DNA of 64,000 nt from Pseudogemmobacter sp044142105. GTDB lineage: Bacteria > Pseudomonadota > Alphaproteobacteria > Rhodobacterales > Rhodobacteraceae. Numbering within the stretch: position 1 is the stretch's first letter; each line of letters begins with the position of its first letter. Under the pieces are notes generated by a model. It was not told where the DNA came from. It did no database searches and saw only the letters and a program-made list of their open reading frames with translations. Below are positions 8,706 to 17,803 of this stretch, one piece after another. The stretch spans positions 248,001 to 312,000 of the forward strand of contig NZ_JBGTYM010000003.1 in NCBI RefSeq assembly GCF_044142105.1, given 5' to 3'. The translations under genes and the position numbers were made by a program.

Positions 8706-9686
8706 ATGTCTATCACTCGCCGCAACTTTGTTGCGGGCAGCGCCGCCGTGTCCGCACTGGCGCTGACCGGCGCTCCGGCCCGGGCCGCCACCACTCTGCG
8801 TGTCGCGCATTCCTCGCCCGATTCCAGCCTGATCCAGCAGGCCATGCTGAAATTCAAGGACGAGGTCGAAGCCGCGACCGAGGGGCGTATCGCCATCACG
8901 ATCTTCGCCAACGGCCTTCTTGGGGATGAAGGCCCGGTGAACGAAGCCGTGGGCGATGGCTCCATCGACATGGGGCTGGGCGGCGTGGTCGATGCGATCG
9001 ACCCGCGGCTGAACGTCGTGTCGCTGCCCTTCCTGTTCGAAAGCTTCGACAAGGTGCATGCCGTGCTGGACGGCCCGGTGGGCGACGAACTGAAGGCCAT
9101 GGCGCCCGCCCGTGGCTATGAAATCCTGGGATTCCTGGATTCCGGGTTCCGCTCTTTCACCAACAACAATGGGCCGATCGCCGCGCCTGCCGACATTTCC
9201 GGACTGAAAATGCGCTGCCCGCCGATCCCGGTCATCATCGAGACGATCAAGGTTCTGGGCGCTTTGCCGCAATCCATTCCCTATGGCGAAGTCTACACCG
9301 CCCTGCAAAGCGGCGTGGTGGACGGAGCAGAACCCGAGCTGCGCGACTTCTACGATGCCAAATGGTACGAAGTGCAGAAATTCCTGTCGCTGTCGAACTA
9401 TGTCTGGACGGCGAATTACTGGTACGCCAACAAGGCCCGGCTGGACGGCCTGGACGAGGCCGACCGCGCCGCCGTCTTTGCTGCCGCCGCCAATACCCAG
9501 ACCTGGTTCCGGGAAGGCATTAAGAAGGTCTATGGCGAGATCATCGAGACCCTGAAAGCCGCAGGAGTCACGGTCAACGACCTTGATGTCGCGCCGTTCA
9601 AGGACATGGTCGGGCCGGTCTACGAAACCTTCTCGAAGGAATATGGGGCCGACCTGGTGGACGCCATCCGCAAGGCGGCAGCGTGA
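8706..9686 (+). CDS. TRAP transporter substrate-binding protein (DctP family)
   Basis: 326-residue periplasmic binding protein. The N-terminus has a Tat-like signal (RRNFVAGSA, hydrophobic stretch, APARAA cleavage region near residue 28). The mature part shows DctP features: TLRVAHSSPDSS, then the conserved region PYGEVYTALQSGVVDGAEPE near residues 195-215, which includes the ligand-contacting segment. It is the first gene of a dctPQM set; the permease gene overlaps its stop by four bases. The ligand is probably a small carboxylate, as usual for the family, but cannot be specified. Confidence 0.9.
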   Translation: MSITRRNFVAGSAAVSALALTGAPARAATTLRVAHSSPDSSLIQQAMLKFKDEVEAATEGRIAITIFANGLLGDEGPVNEAVGDGSIDMGLGGVVDAIDPRLNVVSLPFLFESFDKVHAVLDGPVGDELKAMAPARGYEILGFLDSGFRSFTNNNGPIAAPADISGLKMRCPPIPVIIETIKVLGALPQSIPYGEVYTALQSGVVDGAEPELRDFYDAKWYEVQKFLSLSNYVWTANYWYANKARLDGLDEADRAAVFAAAANTQTWFREGIKKVYGEIIETLKAAGVTVNDLDVAPFKDMVGPVYETFSKEYGADLVDAIRKAAA

Positions 9687-10135
9687 AGATGGAACGGACC
9701 GGCAAGCTTGCGGTCTGGCTGCTGACGCTTGGCGGGGTGCTCTCGGTGGTTGCGGTCGTCGCAGCCACCGGCCTTGGCGTCGTGGCCCGCTATTTCCACA
9801 TTGGCGGCGTGACGTGGTCGTTCGAACTTGTCGGTATCCTGTTTCTCTGGGTCACTGCGTTCGGCGCGGTTCTCTCGGAAATCCGGCACGAAAACGTCTC
9901 CATCGACGGCGTGGTCGCCACGCCGGGCCGGATCAAGGGCACCTATCATGCCATCGTTTTGCTGATCGTCGCAGGGGTGATGGTCTGGAGCGGATGGGCC
10001 ATGCTGGACCGCACCGCCTTTACCCCCACCCCCGTCATGCGTGCGCCAAGCTGGATCATGCAGGCCACCATCCCCCTGATGGGCGTGGGCCTGGGGCTGA
10101 TCGCCCTGCTGCGCCTTTTCCGTCTGACCAGATAG
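9683..10135 (+). CDS. TRAP transporter small permease (DctQ family)
   Basis: About 150 residues with four predicted membrane segments (for example WLLTLGGVLSVVAVVAATGLGVVARYF and FELVGILFLWVTAFGAVLSEI). The family motif around LFLWVTAFGA is typical of DctQ. Translation starts at the GTG overlapping the dctP stop (GTGA) or at an ATG two codons later. It is followed after seven bases by the large permease. Confidence 0.88.
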   Translation: MKMERTGKLAVWLLTLGGVLSVVAVVAATGLGVVARYFHIGGVTWSFELVGILFLWVTAFGAVLSEIRHENVSIDGVVATPGRIKGTYHAIVLLIVAGVMVWSGWAMLDRTAFTPTPVMRAPSWIMQATIPLMGVGLGLIALLRLFRLTR

Positions 10136-10142
10136 GACGCCA

Positions 10143-11429
10143 ATGACCCTTCTCGTTTTGTTCGGCGTCTTCGGGCTGACGCTTTATACCGGCGTGCCCG
10201 TCGCTTGGGCTATCGCCGCCTCGACGCTGGCCGTCATCCTGACCGGGTTGGTGCCACTCCCGCCCGCATGGTTCGCGCAGCAGGTCTTCGGCGGTGCGAA
10301 TTCCATCCACTTGGCCGCCATCCCGCTGTTCCTTGTGGCAGGCGGCATCATGAATTCCGGCGGCCTGACCCGGCGCATCATCGACCTGGCCGATGACCTT
10401 CTGGGCTGGGTCCGCGGCGGTCTGGGCATCGTCAACGTCGCCACCTGCATGGTCTATGGCGGCATTACCGGATCGGCCACCGCCGACACCGGGGCCGTGG
10501 GGTCGATCATGATCCCCGCGATGGAGAAAAAGGGATATCCCAAAGATTTCTCCGCCGCCGTCACCGCCGCCGCGGGAACGCTGGGCATCATCCTGCCGCC
10601 AAGCGTGGTGATGATCATGTATGGCGTGATCACCGACACTTCGATCGGTGGTCTGTTCGCGGCAGGGGTCATTCCCGGCATCATGCTGGGCATCACCTTC
10701 ATGCTGACGGCTTGGTGGGTGGGCGTGAAAGAGGGCTTTCCGCGGTCAGACACGCGGCCGACCTTCGGCTCTACCGTCCGGCATATCTGGCGCGCATTGC
10801 CTGCGCTTCTGATGCCGCTTGTGGTGCTGGGCTCGATGCTGGGCGGTTTCGCCACCGCGACTGAGGCCGCCTTTGTCGCGGTGGTCTGGGCAATCCTCGT
10901 CGGCGGGTTTGTCTACCGCGAACTGACCTGGGCATCGCTTTGGGAGACCTGCAACGAGACCGCCCGGATGACCGGCGCTATCATGATCATCATGGCCGTG
11001 GCCACGCCGTTCTCGTGGATCCTGACCGTGGAACAGGTGCCGGACTGGGCCGCCTCGCTTCTGCACAATTCGGGTGCCGGGCCGGTGATGATGATCCTCT
11101 TGATCATCCTTCTTCTGACCTTCGTCGGCACATGGGCGGATCTTGGCCCCACCATCATCATCCTTGCCCCCATCGTGCACCCCATCGGGCTGGAGGCCGG
11201 GCTGCAGCCCTATCAGCTGGGCCTCATTTTCGTGATCTCGGGCGGGATTGGCCTGTTCACCCCGCCGGTCGGAACAAACATCTTCGTGGTCTGCAACGTG
11301 GCCAAGGTCGGCGTGAGCGCCGTCACGCGGCGGCTGTGGCCCTTCTTCATCACCAGCAACATCTGCCTGCTGATCGTCGCTTTCGTTCCGGCGACGACCG
11401 AATGGCTGCCCCGGGTCTTCGGCTTCTAG
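10143..11429 (+). CDS. TRAP transporter large permease (DctM family)
   Basis: 428-residue polytopic protein of the usual DctM length, with about twelve membrane segments. It contains the conserved VYGGITGSATADTGAVGSIMIPAM region near residues 102-125 and GIILPPSVVMIMYGVIT near 150, plus LFTPPVGTNIFV near the C-terminus. It forms the sodium-coupled translocation unit with the DctQ protein. The same operon continues into the aminotransferase after 27 bases. Confidence 0.92.
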   Translation: MTLLVLFGVFGLTLYTGVPVAWAIAASTLAVILTGLVPLPPAWFAQQVFGGANSIHLAAIPLFLVAGGIMNSGGLTRRIIDLADDLLGWVRGGLGIVNVATCMVYGGITGSATADTGAVGSIMIPAMEKKGYPKDFSAAVTAAAGTLGIILPPSVVMIMYGVITDTSIGGLFAAGVIPGIMLGITFMLTAWWVGVKEGFPRSDTRPTFGSTVRHIWRALPALLMPLVVLGSMLGGFATATEAAFVAVVWAILVGGFVYRELTWASLWETCNETARMTGAIMIIMAVATPFSWILTVEQVPDWAASLLHNSGAGPVMMILLIILLLTFVGTWADLGPTIIILAPIVHPIGLEAGLQPYQLGLIFVISGGIGLFTPPVGTNIFVVCNVAKVGVSAVTRRLWPFFITSNICLLIVAFVPATTEWLPRVFGF

Positions 11430-11456
11430 ACCCGAACCCTATACCGGAGTTCTTCC

Positions 11457-12713
11457 ATGAAACACATGACCGTTCCTCTTGGCATCTCCAGCCAGCCAAG
11501 GACGCTTCCCGACGTGGATGGCGAAACCTTCATCGTCGCCTCCAGCAAGGGGGCGCGGCTGACCGATACCGCGGGCCGCAGCTTCGTCGACTATGGCATG
11601 GCGATGGGTGCCTGTCTTGTGGGCCACGCCCATCCCGCCGTTGTCACCGCCTGCACCGGGGCGCTGGAAAACGGGCCGATGCCCGGCTTCCGCAACAACC
11701 TTGAGGAAGCCGCGGGCGAGGCGCTGGTCGCGCTGATGGGGCCGCGGATCGAGCGCATCACCTTTGTCACCACCGGGACCGAAGCCGTGCATCTGGCCTG
11801 CCGGATGGCGCGCGGTGCGACCGGGCGGCGCATCATCGCGAAGGCCGCTGGAGGCTATGACGGCTGGTTCGATCCGCTGCGTCTGGGCAATGTCGGCTCG
11901 CCCGAGGCGGACCCGGCCAATAACGACCGTCCGCTGAAGGATGAGATCACCCTGTTCCGGGTGAGTGATATTCCCGACATCGAAAAGCTGTTTCAGGAGC
12001 ATGGCGCCGATCTGGCCGCGATCCTGGTTGAGCCGATGTTGGGCAACACCGCCTGCCTTGTGCCCGACCGCGCCTTCTTTGAGCGGCTGACGGAACTCGC
12101 CAAGGCCAATGGCACGATGATCATTTCGGATGAGGTGATGGTCGGCCTGCGTCTGGGCCGCGGGTTGGTCAGCGAACAGCTGGGGCTGATGCCCGATCTG
12201 GTGACCATGGGCAAGGCCATCGGCAGCGGCATTGCGGTCGCCGCGGTGCTGGGCACGGCCGAGGCCTTCAAGGTGACGGAGAGCGGACAGGTCATGCGCT
12301 TCGGCACCTATCACGGCAACCCCCTGGCAATGCAGGCGGTTCTGTCCACCATGGGGCTTCTGGACCAGCCGTTCTACGACCGGCTGAACGGCTATGGCGC
12401 CGCCATGCGTGCCGCCATAGCCGATGCCTTTGCCGAAGAGGGGATCACCGCCCGCACATCGGGCTTCGACGCGGCCTTTTCGCTGTGGTTCTGCGATACT
12501 GTGCCCAAGACGCTGTCCGAGGCGATGCAGCGGTCCCGGCCGGAGGCGACGCGGATCGTCTATGAAAGCCTGCGCCGGAACGGCGTGGTCGCGCTGCCCT
12601 CGCCCTGGGGCCGCTATTTCGTGTCGGGCGAACATGGCGCGGCCGAGCTGGAGATCACCCGCACGGCATTTGTCGCCGCGGCGCGGGCTGTTGCGGCAGC
12701 TGACGTTCTGTAA
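11457..12713 (+). CDS. Class III pyridoxal-phosphate aminotransferase / glutamate-1-semialdehyde aminomutase-like
   Basis: 418-residue fold-type I PLP enzyme. It shows GHAHPAVV near residue 60, TTGTEAVHLACRMARGATGR (phosphate-binding and cofactor loop), the ISDEVMVGLR aspartate that contacts the pyridine nitrogen, and the Schiff-base lysine in VTMGKAIGSG near residue 260. The closest general class is HemL-like aminotransferases, but the location in a TRAP operon suggests catabolism of an imported amino or keto acid rather than haem synthesis. Confidence 0.83.
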   Translation: MKHMTVPLGISSQPRTLPDVDGETFIVASSKGARLTDTAGRSFVDYGMAMGACLVGHAHPAVVTACTGALENGPMPGFRNNLEEAAGEALVALMGPRIERITFVTTGTEAVHLACRMARGATGRRIIAKAAGGYDGWFDPLRLGNVGSPEADPANNDRPLKDEITLFRVSDIPDIEKLFQEHGADLAAILVEPMLGNTACLVPDRAFFERLTELAKANGTMIISDEVMVGLRLGRGLVSEQLGLMPDLVTMGKAIGSGIAVAAVLGTAEAFKVTESGQVMRFGTYHGNPLAMQAVLSTMGLLDQPFYDRLNGYGAAMRAAIADAFAEEGITARTSGFDAAFSLWFCDTVPKTLSEAMQRSRPEATRIVYESLRRNGVVALPSPWGRYFVSGEHGAAELEITRTAFVAAARAVAAADVL

Positions 12714-12717
12714 ACTG

Positions 12718-12740
12718 CCGCGGGGGCTATTCCCCCGCGG
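12718..12740 (+). terminator. GC-rich hairpin after the aminotransferase gene
   Basis: CCGCGGGGG (12718-12726) pairs with CCCCCGCGG (12732-12740) across a five-base loop, starting five bases after the stop codon. No T-run follows, so it may be a 3'-end stabiliser or a weak terminator rather than a canonical one. Confidence 0.5.
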
Positions 12741-13087
12741 GCCATCAAGGCGGCGGTTCTGTCGCAGACCTTTCCGGTTTACGGGGGCCGCAGCTGACAT
12801 TGACCATCATCTGAACCGGGATCGGGAAGAGATCATGGCCGAAGGTGGCGCCGGCGCGGATCATGCGCCGCTGACCCGCTGGGTAGCTTCGTCTGGCAGG
12901 CATCCGCCAAATCAATGCCGCTGATATCTGCCCTCATCAAGCGTGTCTTTGCTTGAGCTCGGCTCTGAGTGGCACAAATCGGCACCGCTTTGTCATTCCC
13001 GCCAGGGGTGTTGAGGACAAGACTTCCAGAAGGATGGCGAAGGTCCGATCCGCCTGCCGCCTTGCGCCTGGCAGGCACGCTGCCTGC

Positions 13088-13470
13088 AAGAAGAGCGCAA
13101 CCAATTCGCATCCGGCGCCAGCCAGGAATGCCATACGCCGGCGAAGGCCTCGCCGATCAAAGTGGCCAGGGTTGGGCTGTCGACGAGCTCGGCCGACATC
13201 CCAACGAAAACGACGGATATGCCCTGGCCGATATCGTCCAGCGTGACAAGGTGCACGACCGTGGCAACGGCCAGGGTAAAGAACCCGCCGATGGCGATGC
13301 CCAAAGGCATGCGGGCGGCGAGCAGCACGAAATATTCGGATGTGAGGGCCACGGCGATGTTGGATGCGATCAGCAGCGCGCAGAGAGCGAGGTTGACCAG
13401 CTTGCGATCGAGGCGGCCGATGACAAGTGCCACGGTTGGGGCGGCGATGCCGAAAAAAGTCGTGAGCGGG
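13088..13470 (-). pseudogene. Decayed MFS transporter fragment
   Basis: On the minus strand an open stretch encodes TTFFGIAAPTVALVIGRLDR, then LALCALLIASNIAVAL and ARMPLGIAIGGFFTLAVATV, which is clearly the second to fourth membrane segments of a DHA1-type (AraJ-like) major facilitator. Both ends run into unrelated sequence and the protein would have only about 125 recognisable residues of a usual 400, so it is a remnant. The surrounding 12741-13863 stretch shows no other gene that I can support apart from the IS6 scrap that follows. Confidence 0.7.
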
Positions 13471-13749
13471 AAGTTTTCATCAAACGCGATGGGGTGTGGT
13501 GAGGATCGGTCGCAACCTTGCTGCGGTTGACCTGAAGCTTGAGCGTTTGGACGGTGCTTGTCGCGGCAGATCAGGGCGCAGCGTTGCCTGATGGGCTCTT
13601 TCAAAGGGGCTCATTCCCCCGAGATGCCGTTCTCGTCGCCGTCGTATACGGCCGCGACACGGCGCCGTATCGGGATCTCACAGAGACCCTTGGGAAGCGA
13701 GGCGCGCAGGTGCAACCAGATGCTGACATCCTTGGACATCCCGAGCCCG

Positions 13750-13818
13750 GTCGAGATCGTTCGGCTTAGGTATCTGAACACCATCGTCAAACAGGATCGC
13801 CGCATCATCAAGAGACGG
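13750..13818 (+). mobile_element. IS6-family transposase scrap
   Basis: A short plus-strand stretch translates to VEIVRLRYLNTIVKQDRRIIKRR, matching the highly conserved RYLN-IV-QDHR-IKRR block of IS6/IS26-family transposases. No terminal repeats or other transposase parts are visible. A second scrap with the same block, in the opposite orientation, lies at 44420-44510. Confidence 0.65.
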
Positions 13819-13863
13819 GGCCCGCCGTCCGGCGGCGCCCCCGACGTCACCGGAGGTGCATGT

Positions 13864-14922
13864 TCAGGCGACCAGACGCCCGCCGCTGTAAAGCCGCAAT
13901 GCACCGTCGCGGAGCCGGATGCCCACGCTGTCGCCGCGCGCCAGCGGCTGGCCCGCAGGACAGCGGACACGCACCTCGCCCGCCGGGTTGGACAGGGCGA
14001 CGATTTCGTCCAGCCCCTCGAACCACAGACGGGCAACCTGCCCGGTGAACTGCCCGTCCCCCGCCGCAAGCGCCGCATGTTCCGGGCGGAAACCCAGTGC
14101 CAGATCACCATCGGGCAGGTTCACCGGCGCAGGAAGCGCCAGTCCGGTACCCGGCACGGCGATCCGGTCGCCGTCACGCTGGGCGGGCAAAAAGTTCATC
14201 GCGGGCGAGCCGATGAACTGGCCGACATGGTGGGTCGCGGGCCGTTCGAACAGCTCGGTCGGCGATCCGACCTGAACCACCTCGCCATGATTCATCACGA
14301 TCACCTCTTCGGCAAATGTCATTGCCTCGGTCTGGTCATGCGTTACCAGAACCATGGTCACGCCGAATTCCGCGTTGATCTCTTTCAGGATGCGGCGAAG
14401 TTCAAACTTCATATGCGGGTCGATCACGGTCAGCGGTTCATCCAGCAGGATCGCCGCCACATCCGCGCGCACCAGGCCCCGGCCGAGGGACACCAGCTGT
14501 TTCTGATCGGCGGTCAGCGCATTCGCCGGCCGTTTCAGCAGTGGGGCGAGGCCCAGCCGTTCGGCCACGGCGTCGACCCGCTTGCGGATGCGTAGGCCGG
14601 ACATACCCCGGCAGACCAGCGGAAAGCCAAGATTCTGCCCCACCGTCATCGACCGGTAGATCACCGGCACCTGAAACACCTGCGCGATGTTGCGCTGGCC
14701 GGTGGACAGCGCGGTGACATCGCGCCCGTCGAACAGCACCCGCCCCTCGGAGGGGCGTAAAAGGCCCGAGATGATGTTCAGCATGGTGGATTTGCCGCAG
14801 CCCGAAGGGCCAAGCAGGGCATAGGTGCCGCCTGACCGCCAGGTCATGTCCAGCGGCTTCAGCGCATAGGGTGCGCCCGGCGCATAGGTATGGGCAAGGT
14901 TCTGCAACCAGATCTCAGCCAT
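13864..14922 (-). CDS. ABC transporter ATP-binding protein with degenerate signature (GlpT-like)
   Basis: 352-residue MalK-type ATPase. Walker A is GPSGCGKST near residue 38 and Walker B is AILLDEPLTVIDPH. The signature motif, normally LSGGQ, reads LTADQ in ALTADQKQLVSLGRGLV. The C-terminal 120 residues form the OB-fold regulatory domain. The same substitution occurs, from memory, in the second ATPase of glycerol-type GlpSTPQV importers. It overlaps the neighbouring ATPase by eight bases, so the two are translated together and probably form a heterodimer. Confidence 0.85.
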   Translation of the reverse strand: MAEIWLQNLAHTYAPGAPYALKPLDMTWRSGGTYALLGPSGCGKSTMLNIISGLLRPSEGRVLFDGRDVTALSTGQRNIAQVFQVPVIYRSMTVGQNLGFPLVCRGMSGLRIRKRVDAVAERLGLAPLLKRPANALTADQKQLVSLGRGLVRADVAAILLDEPLTVIDPHMKFELRRILKEINAEFGVTMVLVTHDQTEAMTFAEEVIVMNHGEVVQVGSPTELFERPATHHVGQFIGSPAMNFLPAQRDGDRIAVPGTGLALPAPVNLPDGDLALGFRPEHAALAAGDGQFTGQVARLWFEGLDEIVALSNPAGEVRVRCPAGQPLARGDSVGIRLRDGALRLYSGGRLVA

Positions 14923-15973
14923 GGGCGGGCTCCAGCGTCACGAGCCGTTCTTTGGCGTCAAAGACCAGCGCCCGCGACAGATCAAGGTGCAGCCCGAGGT
15001 GGCTGCCAAGGGGGTGAATGCTGACCGCACGTTCCAGCATCACCAGCGACTGGCTTCCCGCCTCCAGATGGGTCACGGTTTCAGAGCCCGACACTTCGGT
15101 CAGGGCGACCCGGGCCAAAAGATCACCGCCCGTCCGCACATCTTCGGCGCGTAGCCCAAGGGTATAGCGACCCGGAGGCAAATCCGGCCCCGGCATGGGC
15201 GGGGAATCCAGCGCCGCGATGCGGATCTGTCCGCCGGAAGCCTCGGCCTGCAGCAGATTGATCGGCGGATCGTTCACCACAGCCGCGGCCGCAACGGTGG
15301 CTGGCGCGGCAAAGACCTGACGCGGCGGGCCGGATTGCAGGGCGCGGCCTTCGGCCAACAGGACGATGTGGTCGCCCATCTGCAAGGCCTCACGCGGGTC
15401 GGTCGAAGCGTAGATGGCGACGGTGCCGGTTTCCTTGCGCAAGAGCTCGGCCAGATCTTCGCGCAGCCCTTCGCGCAGTTTGTAGTCGAGGTTGACGAAG
15501 GGTTCATCCATCAAGAGGACCGGCGCACGTTTCACCAGCGCCCGTGCAATGGCCACCCGCTGCTGCTGCCCACCCGAAAGCTCTGAGGGGCGGCGGCCGA
15601 TCATCGCGCCAAGACCGACGCGGGTCAGCATCGCCTCGGCCACGGCACGCGCCTCGTCGCGCGGGGTGCCCGCACGAGTCAGGGGGAAGGCCACATTGTC
15701 CAGCACGCTGAGATGCGGATAGTTGATGAACTGCTGTGTCACCATGGCGACCGGCCGCTTCCACGGCGGCAGGCGCGACCAGTCGGTTCCGTTCAGCGTA
15801 ATCCGACCGGTGTCGGGCAGCGTCAGCCCGGCGATGACACGCAGCAGTGTGGTCTTGCCCGCCCCGGTTCGACCCAGAAGCGTGGTCATCCGGCCCGGCG
15901 CAAACTCCAGTGTGATGCCGGAGAGATGCGGCACCTTGGCCTCGGCCAGCGCGATGTCCTGAAGCAGCAGCAT
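14915..15973 (-). CDS. ABC transporter ATP-binding protein (GlpS-like)
   Basis: 352-residue MalK-type ATPase. It has Walker A GRTGAGKTT, the canonical signature LSGGQQQRVAIARAL, Walker B VLLMDEPFVNLD, and a C-terminal TOBE/OB regulatory domain. A longer open frame reaches 16084, but the start at 15973 gives the family N-terminus MLLLQDIALAEAK and is coupled to the permease stop (TAATG). One canonical plus one degenerate ATPase suggests an asymmetric ATPase pair. Confidence 0.87.
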   Translation of the reverse strand: MLLLQDIALAEAKVPHLSGITLEFAPGRMTTLLGRTGAGKTTLLRVIAGLTLPDTGRITLNGTDWSRLPPWKRPVAMVTQQFINYPHLSVLDNVAFPLTRAGTPRDEARAVAEAMLTRVGLGAMIGRRPSELSGGQQQRVAIARALVKRAPVLLMDEPFVNLDYKLREGLREDLAELLRKETGTVAIYASTDPREALQMGDHIVLLAEGRALQSGPPRQVFAAPATVAAAAVVNDPPINLLQAEASGGQIRIAALDSPPMPGPDLPPGRYTLGLRAEDVRTGGDLLARVALTEVSGSETVTHLEAGSQSLVMLERAVSIHPLGSHLGLHLDLSRALVFDAKERLVTLEPAHG

Positions 15974-16815
15974 TAGCGCACCGCCCCGGCGAGACCGCCG
16001 CGCGAGAGGAAGCGTTCTACCACGAAGGCCAGCACTGCCAGGGGCGCGACCGAGACGATGGCGGCGGCGGACAGCGACCACCATGGCGTGACGGACGAGT
16101 TCAGCGCCACGATAGATACGGGCAGAAGCTGCGTCTGTGTGAAGGTCAGGGTGAAGGCGAAGAAGAAGTCATTCCAGCCGAAGATCAGGCAGAACAATCC
16201 CGCCACCACCAGCCCTCGCAACACGTTCGGCAGGATCACCCGAAGGAAAGTTGTGACCGGGGGGCAGCCGTCCATCCAGGCCATTTCATCCAGGGCGCGC
16301 GGGATGGTGTTGAAGAAATCGACCATCACCCAGACCGCGATCGGCATCAGCGCCGCGACATAGACAAGGATCAGCCCCGGCAGGCTGTCCAGAAGCCCAA
16401 GCCAGCGCAGCATCAGGAAGAACGGGATCGCCAGCACGATTGGCGGCATGATCCGCTGGCTGATGAAGAAGAAGGTGATGTCGCCGTTTCGGATCGGACC
16501 GGCGCGAAAGGTGAAGCGCGACAGGCCATATGCCGCCAGCGTGCCAAGCATAAGGGCGATGACCGAGGCCGTCCCGGTGACGATAACCGAATTTATATAC
16601 GGTTTCATGATGTTGATGCCTCCTGCACCGCCGAACAGGGCCTTCCAGCCGGCAAGTGACGGTTCATATTGTGCCCAAGGCAGCCAGGTGGCGCCTTCGG
16701 TCACGGCTTGCTGGGTTTTGAAGCTGGTCGTGAGCATCCAGAGGAACGGGACGATCACGAAAGCCGACCAGAGCGTGACGGCCAGATATTTCAACAGCAG
16801 ATACAGGGTCTTCAT
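15973..16815 (-). CDS. ABC transporter permease (carbohydrate type, MalG-like)
   Basis: 280-residue inner-membrane permease with about six membrane helices. The N-terminal helix is LLLKYLAVTLWSAFVIVPFLWML, and the cytoplasmic coupling loop EMAWMDGCPPVTTFLRVILPNVLRGL (EAA-like motif) is near residues 190-215. The start MKTLYLLLKY overlaps the stop of the upstream permease by four bases (ATGA). It forms the membrane channel with the other permease. Confidence 0.87.
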   Translation of the reverse strand: MKTLYLLLKYLAVTLWSAFVIVPFLWMLTTSFKTQQAVTEGATWLPWAQYEPSLAGWKALFGGAGGINIMKPYINSVIVTGTASVIALMLGTLAAYGLSRFTFRAGPIRNGDITFFFISQRIMPPIVLAIPFFLMLRWLGLLDSLPGLILVYVAALMPIAVWVMVDFFNTIPRALDEMAWMDGCPPVTTFLRVILPNVLRGLVVAGLFCLIFGWNDFFFAFTLTFTQTQLLPVSIVALNSSVTPWWSLSAAAIVSVAPLAVLAFVVERFLSRGGLAGAVR

Positions 16816-17681
16816 GCCTGCGCCCCCCGCACCATAAGCCGCATCAGCGCCTTTGCGATCAGGGTCAGGGCGACCGCCATGATGATCAGATAGGTCAGCG
16901 ACAGCGCCGCCGAATAGCCGATCTGAAAGTCGCGCATGCCCCGGATATAGATGTAGTAGCTGACCGTTTCCGTCGATGTTCCCGGCCCGCCCGAGGTCAG
17001 GACGTAGACCGTCTCCATAATCTTTGACGCCTCGATGGCGCGGATCAGAATAGCCCCGACCGAGATCGCGCCCATCATGGGGAAGGTGACGGACAGAAAG
17101 GTGCGGATCGGCCCGGCGCCATCCACCTTGGCCGCAAGGAAGGGTTCGGATGGCAGGGACAGTAGCCCCGCCAGCAAGAGAAGGAACATGAAGGGCGTCC
17201 ATTGCCACACCTCCACGATCATCACGGCGGCGAAGGCAAAGCCGGGTTGCGACAGCCACGGCTGCGCGCCGATGCCGATGGTTTCAAGGACGGGATTCAG
17301 GGGTCCAAGGCTTTCGTGAAAGATCGTGCGCCAGATCACCGACATCACCACCGGCGTCGTCATCATCGGCACCAGAAACAGCACCCGGAAGAACCGCCGC
17401 GCGGCAATCTCGCGCCAGACGAGCAGTGCCAGACCGAAGCCGATCACATATTGGATCAGCACGGTCGAGACGCTCAGCAGCGAAAGCCGCCACAGCGCCT
17501 CCCAATAGCGGGCATCTTCCCACATACGGGCATACATCGCCCCGCCCGCACTGTTCAGGCCGGGGTTATAGACATCCCAGGATGAAAAGCTGACGCGGAT
17601 GGTGAAGATCAGCGGGAACAGGATCACCGCGACAAGCACCAGCAGGCCCGGCAAGAGGAAGATGTATTTCTGGCGGTACAT
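16812..17681 (-). CDS. ABC transporter permease (carbohydrate type, MalF-like)
   Basis: 289-residue inner-membrane permease. The first membrane helix is YIFLLPGLLVLVAVILFPLIFTI, and the EAA-like coupling loop lies around SEPFLAAKVDGAGPIRTFLSVTFPMM. An AGGA box precedes the ATG at 17681; the frame stays open to 17759 but without a convincing extension. It overlaps the next permease, consistent with one operon. Confidence 0.87.
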   Translation of the reverse strand: MYRQKYIFLLPGLLVLVAVILFPLIFTIRVSFSSWDVYNPGLNSAGGAMYARMWEDARYWEALWRLSLLSVSTVLIQYVIGFGLALLVWREIAARRFFRVLFLVPMMTTPVVMSVIWRTIFHESLGPLNPVLETIGIGAQPWLSQPGFAFAAVMIVEVWQWTPFMFLLLLAGLLSLPSEPFLAAKVDGAGPIRTFLSVTFPMMGAISVGAILIRAIEASKIMETVYVLTSGGPGTSTETVSYYIYIRGMRDFQIGYSAALSLTYLIIMAVALTLIAKALMRLMVRGAQA

Positions 17682-17760
17682 GGGAATCCTTTGGCGAAAA
17701 GCCGGCTGGCTGTCTGGCGCCGACGGGAAGCGGGTGTCCTGATGGCTTGCCGGAGTCACA

Positions 17761-17793
17761 CAGGCGGAGGACCGGGAGCTGGCCCTCCGCCTG
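17761..17793 (-). other. Intercistronic hairpin after the binding-protein gene
   Basis: CAGGCGGAGG (17761-17770) pairs with CCTCCGCCTG (17784-17793), a ten-base stem starting 11 bases past the binding-protein stop. Such hairpins usually protect the abundant binding-protein transcript and lower expression of the permease genes behind it. Confidence 0.6.
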
Positions 17794-17803
17794 ACAGACC
17801 GGA

